From assembly GCA_030618675.1 (NCBI GenBank), contig JAUXCV010000013.1, positions 1 to 17,078 on the forward strand: a DNA stretch of 17,078 bases. The letters run 5' to 3'. Source of the stretch: Acidimicrobiia bacterium. Lineage in GTDB: Bacteria > Actinomycetota > Acidimicrobiia > Spongiisociales > UBA5794. The position numbers and the translations under genes are program-made. The notes below the pieces were generated by a model, which had not been told where the DNA came from, searched no databases, and saw nothing but the letters and a program-made list of their open reading frames with translations. Positions 8,040 through 14,504 of the stretch are shown here, piece by piece. Each line of letters starts with the position of its first letter. The stretch's first letter is position 1.

Positions 8040-8143
8040 CCCACGATGGTCGGACAGCCGACCGTTGGTGGCGAGCCGGCCGTCATCCGCCGAGCAAGTG
8101 CTCTGCCATAGCCGCCGCCTCGCCGGCGATGACGCCCCGAGCG

Positions 8144-8635
8144 TTAGCGAACTGGTGCGAGTTGCAGTTCCTCAGCAATCGCTGCCATGGCGTCGTCGAG
8201 GCGACCGACCCAGACCTTGCCGTGCGCCGGCGTGTGCTTCGGTTCGAGATGATGAACGAGGTGATGGCCGAGTTCGTGGGCGATGGTTCGCAGCATCGTT
8301 GTCTGGCCGAGACGGATCTGCCCGTGTTCGGGGATCGAGCGCCGCCGGCGAGTCTCCCAGGCGGCGACGCGTTCCTCGCTGTTGGTTTCGACGATCACCG
8401 AGCGCGGCGGCCAGCACTCACCGGTGTCGGGTCGGCGGCGTCGGCTGAAGGCCAGGTCGGGCATGGGCACGCCGAACCGCTCCGCGACCGACCGCACGAG
8501 TGCCTCGGCCTCTCTTCGCTCGACGGCGTATCGGTCGCCGTATCCGGTGATGAGGTCGTAGTCGCGGCTGAACGCTTTCACCCGGTGCTCATGGCGAGGC
8601 ACCCGATCTGATCGCTCGGTGGCTCGGAGGTTCAT
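8144..8635 (-). CDS. SprT-like zinc metallopeptidase (HExxH protein)
   Basis: This 163-residue protein has a zinc-peptidase core, HELGHHLVHH, followed 12-15 residues later by PAHGKVW. That gives two His and the catalytic Glu of HExxH plus a likely third His ligand in an HGxxW context, the SprT/WLM-like arrangement also found in small actinobacterial HExxH families. No signal peptide or membrane segment is seen, so it acts in the cytoplasm, possibly on DNA-bound or damaged proteins; that role is inferred. The start is at 8635. The rmuC stop TGA is one base away (TGA-G-ATG), and GAAGGA lies just upstream inside the rmuC end. The longer in-frame start at 8665 would lie inside rmuC. Tight linkage to rmuC suggests a shared DNA-maintenance theme. 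Confidence 0.78.
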   Translation of the reverse strand: MNLRATERSDRVPRHEHRVKAFSRDYDLITGYGDRYAVERREAEALVRSVAERFGVPMPDLAFSRRRRPDTGECWPPRSVIVETNSEERVAAWETRRRRSIPEHGQIRLGQTTMLRTIAHELGHHLVHHLEPKHTPAHGKVWVGRLDDAMAAIAEELQLAPVR

Positions 8636-8636
8636 C

Positions 8637-9812
8637 TCATCCTTCGATCGGTCCCGGTTCTTCATCCTGTGAGATATCGCTTCTCAGGGCCGGGGGTTCA
8701 TCGGATGGCGGAATCACATCCTGGTCCGATTCGCCCAGATCCAACTCGTGGATCCTTGTTCCGCGCGTCTGGACCTTCCCGGCGGAGATCTCGATCTGAT
8801 CGACGTCGCGGTTCGCCTGGCCGAAATGCTTCCGGAGGCTCTCGACGCGCTCAGAGAGCCGTCCTACGTCCGTCAGCATCGTGCCGACCTCGGTCTGGAT
8901 GACCCCCGCCTGCTTGCGCATCTCGACGTCGCGCAGAACCGCCCGCACTGTGGTCAGAGTCGCCATCATCGTGGTCGGCGACACGATGTAGACCCGTGCC
9001 TTGTAGCTGGCATCGATGATCGCCGGATGGTTGGCGTGTAGCTCGGCGTAGACCGCTTCGGACGGCAGGAACATCATCGCGGAATCGGCCGTCTCGCCCT
9101 CGACGATGTACCGATCCGAGATGTCACGAATGTGCTTCTTCACGTCTTCCCCGAGTTGCTTGGCGAAGGCCGCTCGACCCGCATCGTCCTCGGCGTTCAG
9201 CATCTTCCGGTAGGAGGTCAGGGGGAACTTCGCGTCGACGACCACAGAGCCCGGAGGATTCGGGAGTTTGATCAGGCAGTCGGCTCGCCTCCCGTTCGAC
9301 AGCACGCTCTGGAACTCGTACGCCGAATTGGGGAGTGCATCTTCGACGATCGCCTCGAGTTGAACTTCTCCGAAGGCGCCACGGGCCTGCTTGTCGTCGA
9401 GGATGTGCTGGAGGCCGACGACCTCGGTGGAGAGCTTCGTGATGTTCCGCTGGGCCTGATCGATCACGGTGAGCCGCTCGGTCAGCTTGGTAACCGACTC
9501 GGCCGTCTCTTTCGATGACTTCTGAAGACTCTCCCCCATGCGATCCTGCACCGCCTCGAGCCGTTCGTTCATGGACTTCGTCAGTCGCTCCGACGACTCC
9601 TGAACGGCCTTCGCCGTCGCAGCCGCAGAAGCCGCTTGCTGGTTGGCGAGCGATGTCAGCTGTCCGGTCAACGCCTGCTGGGATGCAGCGAGCTGTTCAG
9701 CACGCCGGTCGGCTTCCTCGCTTCCCCCTTTGCCGCCACGCATCACTGCCCAAGCGACGATCGCCGCCCCGATGAGGATGGCTGCTGCCAGAACGATCAG
9801 TGCGATTTCCAC
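8637..9812 (-). CDS. rmuC: RmuC-family DNA recombination protein
   Basis: RmuC proteins limit inversions and rearrangements at repeats and carry a nuclease-like fold. From a GTG at 9812 this one is 391 residues: an N-terminal membrane anchor (about 2-24), a long Ala/Gln/Glu-rich coiled coil (about 35-135), then the RmuC domain. That domain has GAFGE (145-149), VVDAKFP (191-197, the D-x-K of a restriction-nuclease-like core), FLPSEAVYAEL and SPTTMMATL. A TTG at 9902 would add 30 charged residues before the anchor. I prefer GTG 9812 because a purine-rich GAGAGG site lies 8 nt upstream and family members start directly with the anchor. The stop is one base from the metallopeptidase ATG, and the DUF429 gene lies 105 nt upstream. 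Confidence 0.9.
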   Translation of the reverse strand: MEIALIVLAAAILIGAAIVAWAVMRGGKGGSEEADRRAEQLAASQQALTGQLTSLANQQAASAAATAKAVQESSERLTKSMNERLEAVQDRMGESLQKSSKETAESVTKLTERLTVIDQAQRNITKLSTEVVGLQHILDDKQARGAFGEVQLEAIVEDALPNSAYEFQSVLSNGRRADCLIKLPNPPGSVVVDAKFPLTSYRKMLNAEDDAGRAAFAKQLGEDVKKHIRDISDRYIVEGETADSAMMFLPSEAVYAELHANHPAIIDASYKARVYIVSPTTMMATLTTVRAVLRDVEMRKQAGVIQTEVGTMLTDVGRLSERVESLRKHFGQANRDVDQIEISAGKVQTRGTRIHELDLGESDQDVIPPSDEPPALRSDISQDEEPGPIEG

Positions 9813-9917
9813 TACGAATGCCTCTCTCTTTCCTACTTCAATCCTGTCTCTCAGCGTAGAGACGCGCTGTGACACATTCTGATTCTTCTTCTCATCGGAC
9901 AACCGGGGCCGAGGTCC

Positions 9918-10589
9918 TCAGTACCAGATGACCTCGCCGAACCCGGGAAGCGGCATCTCGCTCGGAATGGTCCGGGCCTCGCCGGCGGCGTAGCGAACCG
10001 CCGTCCACGCACCGGCCGCGGCATCCAGGATGTCGTCGGCCGGAACCACGCCGACGGCGTCGGAGAGGCGGTCCGGGAGCGAGAGGCCGACCCCGGACAG
10101 CAGACGCCGACGCTCGCTGTGGCCGTTCCAGGTCCGTTTCGAGAACCCAAGCGGGCACCCCGCGAGTGCTCGGAACGTGACCTCGGGGTGGATCTCGATC
10201 ACGCGATCGTCCGAGCGAGCAACAGCGTCCGTCTCGAGGATGCGGTCGCGGAGCGCGTAGCTCTGCGCCGTCACTCCTATGCCGTAGCGTTTCCGGGAGA
10301 GCCGGAGCGCCTCCTTGTAGGTACCGGCCTCAAGCACGTCACGCGGTGGCGTCGGAAACACGCTCGATCCGCGGACACCGATGAACCGTCGTGCGGCAGC
10401 ATCTGCGACGCGGGGTGGGGCGACCGGGAGACCGATCGGAATGTCCACGGCGATGATCTCGGCATCGGCCTCTGATGAGGCGAGGTCGGCCATGGTCTCG
10501 TACGCGTCGATCGATGCGATCCACCCGTCAACAGTGACGACGGCAATCCAACCCTTCTTCCAAACGTCTGCTCCGACGACTCGAGCCAT
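9918..10589 (-). CDS. DUF429 family protein (predicted RNase H-fold nuclease)
   Basis: This 223-residue soluble protein opens with MARVVGADVWKKGW, a D8 strand typical of RNase H/actin-like folds. It continues with AVDIPIGLP (47-55), then a PRVADAAARRFIG ... GSSVFPTPPR block (59-83), IEIHPEVTF (131-139) and DDILDA (185-190). These ordered blocks match DUF429 (PF04250-type) proteins. D8, D49, E132 and D186/D189 are candidate acidic metal ligands. The start at 10589 is decided by a strong GGAGGA just upstream; the longer in-frame start at 10655 is therefore rejected. Upstream is a gap of about 110 nt before the next gene on the same strand. The biochemical role of the family is not established. 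Confidence 0.82.
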   Translation of the reverse strand: MARVVGADVWKKGWIAVVTVDGWIASIDAYETMADLASSEADAEIIAVDIPIGLPVAPPRVADAAARRFIGVRGSSVFPTPPRDVLEAGTYKEALRLSRKRYGIGVTAQSYALRDRILETDAVARSDDRVIEIHPEVTFRALAGCPLGFSKRTWNGHSERRRLLSGVGLSLPDRLSDAVGVVPADDILDAAAGAWTAVRYAAGEARTIPSEMPLPGFGEVIWY

Positions 10590-10699
10590 GCTCTCCTCCA
10601 GATGGGAGCGTACAGCGCGATGGCGGTCCGTTGCCAGACGCGAGAGAGCAGACAACAGACAGAAGGAAGACGCTTCGTCGGACTACGGACTCGTACCAA

Positions 10700-11131
10700 C
10701 TAGATGAACCGGACCGTCAGAATCACCGACAGCAGAAGCACACCGGCGACCACACCCGTGTTGATCAGCCCGTCGTGTTCTCGTCTGAAGAGTCCCGTGC
10801 GGGTGAAGTAGGCGACGTCGAGGATCCCGAGAAAGGCCAGCATCCCGGCAGCGACCAGACCGAGCGATTCGCCGACCGGTCTTGATCTCGACACCAGCAT
10901 CTCGATCTCCCCGGGCGGCCCCTCGGCCACCTGCAGCACCGCGGCTATCACCAGGACGATGGCGAGGACCGAGTCGGAGTACACGAACGGAGCCTCGTGG
11001 TCGATGTAGCCGTCGGGGAGCCACGGTTCGACGTGCGGCTGTCTGAACCACATGATCCAATAGGCAACTATCCCCAATGCCGCCATGACTTCAAGGGCTG
11101 CGACGATCCAGACGATCGGTTCGACACTCAC
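10700..11131 (-). CDS. hypothetical four-helix membrane protein, coupled to the decarboxylase
   Basis: This 143-residue protein has predicted helices near residues 5-29, 53-70, 89-108 and 123-141, with a polar loop (about 30-52) rich in Pro, His and acidic residues and a second charged loop around 73-87. It starts with GTG, and the four bases GTGA contain both this start and the stop of the upstream decarboxylase gene, so translation is coupled. No transporter or enzyme motif is seen. It could be an exporter or accessory factor for the decarboxylase product, but that rests on gene order only. Codon use and GC content look like the neighbours. Confidence 0.72.
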   Translation of the reverse strand: MSVEPIVWIVAALEVMAALGIVAYWIMWFRQPHVEPWLPDGYIDHEAPFVYSDSVLAIVLVIAAVLQVAEGPPGEIEMLVSRSRPVGESLGLVAAGMLAFLGILDVAYFTRTGLFRREHDGLINTGVVAGVLLLSVILTVRFI

Positions 11132-12672
11132 GTTGCGTCGGCGGGCCTGCCGATCAGTCGCTCGGGGATCACGTCCCTTCCGTACACATCCCCGATCGTC
11201 TCGGCGCGCTTGATCAGTTCGGCCTGGTCTCCATGAACCAGGACCGAGGCGGGCCGGGGCAGAGAATTGAAGTTCGACGCCGAACTCTCCTGGTAGGCGC
11301 CGGTCTCAAGCAATGCAACAACTTCACCGTCCTGGACATCGGGAACCTTCGCACCAAGCACAATCTGATCGGCGTAGCACGAGTGCCCGACGATGTCGGC
11401 CGACTGTGTCGCGGGCGCGTCGGGTTGCGAAACGAACACGAACGGGTGGCGGTTGTGTTCGAGGACGCCACCTGCAAGGAAGAAGTAGGTCGTATCGGTG
11501 AGCACCCACGTGTACGGGATCGGTCTCGTCTGACGCTTCACGGTCTTGACCGTCGTCAGATGGATGCCTGTGTTTCCGTACATGGACCGCCCCGGCTCGA
11601 GTTGGAGTCGAACGCCGTCGGAATCGACGCCGTTGGACTTCAGCTCGCGGCGCAATGTCGACGTGATCGATCGCCCATACTCCTCGATCGTCGGTGGCGC
11701 CTTCGGATCGCTCTGGCTCGTGAGCACGGCAAGGATCCTGGAGAGCGCCGCGTGATATGCCTTCGATCCCAGACCACGCAAACCGACGAGGAACGGATAT
11801 CCGAGGGCCGTGAGCAGAAACTCCGAGCGGGGGAACTCCTTGTTGAACGGATCCCTGGGGCTGGCGAATCCACCACCGATGTCGATCTCCGAAGGCTGCC
11901 AACCTCCCCAGGCGCTGGAGAGCTCGCCGATGAGACGGGCGTAGCGAACCATCATCTGCTCCCAGAACCAGAGACTCGGGTGGTGGCGTCCGGCGTGGAA
12001 ATGCAAACCGACGAGATCGACGTTCGGCATCACGAAGACCCGGTGACCCATCTCGACCAGGTACTCGACCGGTATCCCCGACTTGTACACCTGGATACCG
12101 AGGTCGATGGGAACGCTCATCTGTGAGAAGTCCGTACGGCGCCACAGGTTCGGCATCGTCGGCTTCACCCGGAACCGAATCTTGGCCGTCTTGTTCAGTT
12201 CCGCGGCAACCTCCTGGATGATGTCGATCTCGTGGACATCTTCGACAGTGATCCGCACACCGGCGTCAACACAGTTGCGGAGGTGATCCTTGGGCTTGCC
12301 GCCGCCATTGACCGAGACTCTTTCCGGGTCGACTCCGGTCTTCAGCACGCCGGCGAGTTCTTCCGGCGAGTAGATGTCGGCGCCTGCGCCCTCGTTGGAG
12401 AGGAGCTGGCGGGTGGCAAGCAGGGTGTTGGCCTTCATCGCCGGCAGCACATCGACCGGCCCGGGCCAGTCCTTGGCGAACGCCTCGCGGAATCGACGGA
12501 GGTTCTCCCGGATCTGTGCCTCAGAGAAGACAAAGATGGGAGTGCCGAAACGCTCGGCGAGATCGAGAGTGCTGACCCCCTCCATGTGCAGCACGTCGTC
12601 GCGAACGGAGAGACAATCGAAGTCGCGCATCGCTGCGGACCAGTGGGAACGGGGCTCGGACGATCGGGTCAT
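11128..12672 (-). CDS. PLP-dependent decarboxylase, DAP/ornithine/arginine type (fold III)
   Basis: This 514-residue enzyme belongs to the alanine-racemase-fold decarboxylases. Visible residues are the PLP Schiff-base lysine K80 (PAMKANT), HFHAG (224-228), the phosphate-binding GGGF (266-269), EPGR (359-362), the GHSCYADQ block with C432 and D435 contributed by the partner subunit, and ETGAY (456-460). The order matches diaminopimelate decarboxylase (LysA). However, the protein is about 70-90 residues longer than usual, mainly between GGGF and EPGR (90 residues, against roughly half that in typical LysA). The substrate is therefore open: meso-DAP, ornithine, arginine or carboxynorspermidine-like. 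The start is supported by GAGGAGG at 12678-12684, 5 nt before the ATG. The stop overlaps the next gene (GTGA). A 49-bp dyad element lies in its upstream gap. Confidence 0.86.
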   Translation of the reverse strand: MTRSSEPRSHWSAAMRDFDCLSVRDDVLHMEGVSTLDLAERFGTPIFVFSEAQIRENLRRFREAFAKDWPGPVDVLPAMKANTLLATRQLLSNEGAGADIYSPEELAGVLKTGVDPERVSVNGGGKPKDHLRNCVDAGVRITVEDVHEIDIIQEVAAELNKTAKIRFRVKPTMPNLWRRTDFSQMSVPIDLGIQVYKSGIPVEYLVEMGHRVFVMPNVDLVGLHFHAGRHHPSLWFWEQMMVRYARLIGELSSAWGGWQPSEIDIGGGFASPRDPFNKEFPRSEFLLTALGYPFLVGLRGLGSKAYHAALSRILAVLTSQSDPKAPPTIEEYGRSITSTLRRELKSNGVDSDGVRLQLEPGRSMYGNTGIHLTTVKTVKRQTRPIPYTWVLTDTTYFFLAGGVLEHNRHPFVFVSQPDAPATQSADIVGHSCYADQIVLGAKVPDVQDGEVVALLETGAYQESSASNFNSLPRPASVLVHGDQAELIKRAETIGDVYGRDVIPERLIGRPADAT

Positions 12673-12716
12673 TGGGGCCTCCTCGGTCGCCAGCGTACCG
12701 GCTCGCCCTCAACGGT

Positions 12717-12765
12717 GTCGTTCGTGTCTACGACACGGATTATCAGGGTCGTAAGCACAAACGAC
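12717..12765. repeat. 49-bp dyad element, copy 1
   Basis: The left arm GTCGTTCGTGTCTACG (12717-12732), a 17-nt centre and the right arm CGTAAGCACAAACGAC (12750-12765) form an imperfect inverted repeat. The left arm is identical to copy 3's and the right arm to copy 2's. It lies in the 105-nt gap between rbsD and the decarboxylase start. Confidence 0.85.
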
Positions 12766-12777
12766 GCGGGGAAAGGC

Positions 12778-13224
12778 TCAGGAGGGTGGCTCGCCGTGGA
12801 GTTCCGTGTAGATGTCGATCGCCTCTTCGAGGTAGTTGACGCCGCAGACGAGGGCCACCGACGCGTACGCCGAGCACTCCCCCGTCTTCACATAGGCGTA
12901 GGCCCGACCGGCCATGTCGTCCATCAGCCCCTGGTGAGGCTGCTCATCCGGCTCGACGGGGAGGACCTCCATCGTGGCTGCGTAGACATCCGGGTTCCAC
13001 TCCCGGAACTCTGTCGCCACCGTGGCGGCCTCGATGACCAGCTCCTCGCGGACGGATCGCACGACATCCACGATGCTCGGGACACCGCAGGTAAGACCGA
13101 GGTCGATCCGTCGGGATCCCTTCGGGACCCTGAGACCGGCGTCGGTGAGGACGATGATGTCACCGTGCCCGGCCGATGCAATGAGATCAAGGAGTTCGGG
13201 GTGGAGGATGCCACGCTTCTTCAT
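12778..13224 (-). CDS. rbsD: RbsD/FucU family sugar mutarotase (D-ribose pyranase-like)
   Basis: This 148-residue protein matches RbsD from the first residue (MKKRGILHPELLDLIASAGH). RbsD interconverts pyranose and furanose forms of ribose so that a kinase can use the furanose. H20, D28 and H97 are at the expected active-site positions. In the C-terminal motif Y120 is kept, but the Asn usually found two residues later (Y-A-N) is Ser122, which may alter activity or sugar preference. The start at 13224 has AGGG 8 nt upstream. A longer in-frame start at 13254 falls within the shared operator and lacks family support. No sugar kinase or ABC transporter is visible nearby. The divergent SorC regulator is the obvious controller. 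Confidence 0.88.
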   Translation of the reverse strand: MKKRGILHPELLDLIASAGHGDIIVLTDAGLRVPKGSRRIDLGLTCGVPSIVDVVRSVREELVIEAATVATEFREWNPDVYAATMEVLPVEPDEQPHQGLMDDMAGRAYAYVKTGECSAYASVALVCGVNYLEEAIDIYTELHGEPPS

Positions 13225-13250
13225 GTGTTCGCCCTGACGTTCGATGATGT

Positions 13251-13280
13251 GCACGAATGTGCCCTATTGGACATTTGTGC
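13251..13280. promoter_or_regulatory. operator-like inverted repeat between rbsD and the SorC regulator gene
   Basis: GCACGAATGT (13251-13260), 10 nt, then ACATTTGTGC (13271-13280): arms match at 9 of 10 positions. It overlaps the -35 of the regulator promoter and lies 27-56 nt before the rbsD start. This is the expected place for an autoregulatory SorC-family operator. Binding itself is inferred. Confidence 0.6.
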
Positions 13281-13296
13281 GTTCGCCGATGATACT
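13267..13296 (+). promoter_or_regulatory. candidate promoter of the SorC-family regulator gene
   Basis: TTGGAC (13267-13272), an 18-nt spacer and GATACT (13291-13296), with the ATG 7 nt further on at 13304. This predicts a leaderless transcript. It is one of the better two-part promoters in the window. Confidence 0.6.
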
Positions 13297-13303
13297 CCAG
13301 CCC

Positions 13304-14242
13304 ATGGCTGCGAACAATCCTCGACGAGACCTGTCGATTCGCGTTGCGTGGCTCTACCACGAGCGGGAACTCACGCAGCAGGAGATCGCCGACCGACTGG
13401 GGATCTCCCGTTCGACGATCAGCCGCATCCTCACCGAAGCCGAACGCGAGGGGATCATTCGCGTCGTCATCACACAGCCACTCCCCGAAGTAGCACAACT
13501 GGCAGAGGCTCTGATCGAGAGATACGGACTCGCCGGCGCCATCGTCGGCCCCGCTACCTACGGTGATTCGCCCGCCCTCGCTGCCGCAATCGCGACGGCC
13601 CGACGGCTCGAGAGTATCGCAGCGTCGGGGTCCGTGACGATCGCTGCCGGCTGGGGCCGCACGATCGCGCTCTCAGCCCGCGAGACACGACCCATTCCTA
13701 CGTCGGATGTCACCCTCGTCGATGCGTCCGGCCACACGACAACGGACGATACGACCGCAGCGGTCGAGGTGACGAACACGCTGGCTCGCAAGTTCGACGC
13801 CCGCGTGATGCACATGCCCTCACCGGGATTCGCCCCGTCAGCCGAGATCACCAAGAACTTCCTTTCCTCCCCACCGGTCGCCCAAACACTCAAGCGGGCG
13901 CGTTCGGCCGATGTCATCCTCGCCTCGGTCGGCATCATCGGATGTGATTCACTGTTGGTCGCCGAAGGCTTCATGACCGAAGAGGCGATGACCGAGGTAA
14001 CGGCGGCCGGCGCCGTTGGTGAGGTATTCGGCTGGTACTTCGATGCCCATGGCGCCAGCGTTGAAGCGCCGACCCTCCACCCGGTAGCCTTGACGCTCGA
14101 CGAACTGAGAAGCGCATCGAGAGTGATCGGTGTCGCCGGAGGAACCGAGAAGGTAGAAGCGATCCGTGGCGCCATCGCAGCGGGCATTCTCGACGAGTTG
14201 GCGATCGACGAAACGTTGGCAGAAGCGTTGTTGAAGGAGTAG
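13304..14242 (+). CDS. SorC/DeoR-type sugar-binding transcriptional regulator
   Basis: This 312-residue regulator begins with a helix-turn-helix: RVAWLYHERELTQQEIADRL then GISRSTISRILTEAEREGII (about residues 13-52). This is the SorC signature with the recognition helix SRSTISRIL. The rest is a sugar-phosphate-isomerase-like effector domain: SVTIAAGWGRTIALSA, DVTLVDASG, ADVILASVGIIGCDSLL and VIGVAGGTEKVEAIRGAI near the C-terminus. SorC proteins sense phosphorylated sugars and usually repress a sugar operon and themselves. The start at 13304 is fixed by the leaderless promoter and by the HTH register; a 20-residue N-terminal extension from 13244 is rejected. It diverges from rbsD and shares the dyad in the 79-nt gap. 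The effector is unknown, with a pentose or pentose phosphate the likeliest guess. Confidence 0.9.
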   Translation: MAANNPRRDLSIRVAWLYHERELTQQEIADRLGISRSTISRILTEAEREGIIRVVITQPLPEVAQLAEALIERYGLAGAIVGPATYGDSPALAAAIATARRLESIAASGSVTIAAGWGRTIALSARETRPIPTSDVTLVDASGHTTTDDTTAAVEVTNTLARKFDARVMHMPSPGFAPSAEITKNFLSSPPVAQTLKRARSADVILASVGIIGCDSLLVAEGFMTEEAMTEVTAAGAVGEVFGWYFDAHGASVEAPTLHPVALTLDELRSASRVIGVAGGTEKVEAIRGAIAAGILDELAIDETLAEALLKE

Positions 14243-14262
14243 CCGGGTAGCTGAGTAGCCGA
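14239..14262. repeat. three tandem 8-mers GTAGCYGR at the regulator stop
   Basis: GTAGCCGG, GTAGCTGA and GTAGCCGA follow head to tail, beginning inside the TAG stop of the SorC-family gene, with a partial fourth unit (TTAGG). This is a short tandem duplication with no known function. Confidence 0.7.
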
Positions 14263-14302
14263 TTAGGACAAGCCCCCCTGCGTCGTCGCTCCGCTCCTCC
14301 GC

Positions 14303-14329
14303 GTCCCCCCGCTCTTCGATCGGGGGGAC
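14303..14329. terminator. GC hairpin in the convergent gap (possible bidirectional terminator)
   Basis: GTCCCCCCG (14303-14311), a 9-nt loop and CGGGGGGAC (14321-14329) form a perfect 9-bp stem. It sits between convergent genes, where a two-way terminator would be useful, but no T tract follows on either strand. The rest of the 14243-14504 gap holds the 8-mers and two dyad elements; I see no gene in it. Confidence 0.4.
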
Positions 14330-14371
14330 AGTCCTCCTCAATCTGGCCGGCCTGCGACCGGCGTCTCGGCC

Positions 14372-14420
14372 GTCGTTTGTGCCTACGTTCACAATTATCG
14401 TGCTCGTAAGCACAAACGAC
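14372..14420. repeat. 49-bp dyad element, copy 2
   Basis: The left arm GTCGTTTGTGCCTACG (14372-14387) and the right arm CGTAAGCACAAACGAC (14405-14420) match as an inverted repeat at 15 of 16 positions. The centre is TTCACAATTATCGTGCT. It has the same arm lengths and 49-nt span as the other two copies. Confidence 0.85.
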
Positions 14421-14442
14421 CGAAAGGGTTGGATCTCACGAT

Positions 14443-14491
14443 GTCGTTCGTGTCTACGTTCACAACTGTTGTGAACGTAAGCACACACGAA
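14443..14491. repeat. 49-bp dyad element, copy 3
   Basis: The left arm (14443-14458) is identical to copy 1; the right arm CGTAAGCACACACGAA (14476-14491) differs slightly from copies 1 and 2. Here the centre is also palindromic: TACGTTCACAAC (14455-14466) and its exact reverse complement (14468-14479) around one T. The element starts 71 nt after copy 2. Confidence 0.85.
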
Positions 14492-14504
14492 GGGAGGAGA
14501 AGCG

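Noticed and set aside
8040..8143. Possible tRNA or small RNA in the gap before the metallopeptidase gene
   Set aside because: No cloverleaf, T-loop-like GTTCRA motif or convincing promoter-terminator pair could be found.
9813..9902. Longer RmuC from a TTG start
   Set aside because: It adds 30 charged residues before the membrane anchor, whereas the GTG at 9812 has a purine-rich ribosome site and the usual family N-terminus. Not fully excluded.
12232..13566. A 444-codon plus-strand frame across the decarboxylase start, rbsD and the SorC gene start
   Set aside because: It runs antisense to two well-supported genes, through the 49-bp element and the operator region, and out of frame through the regulator.
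14372..14491. The paired dyad elements as a CRISPR array
   Set aside because: There are only two neighbouring copies, each internally palindromic over 49 bp, separated by 22 nt with no further repeats and no cas genes nearby.
14443..14491. Copy 3 palindrome as a Rho-independent terminator of the kinase operon
   Set aside because: It has a strong stem but no T tract on either strand, and its sequence belongs to a repeat family also found upstream of a gene at 12717.
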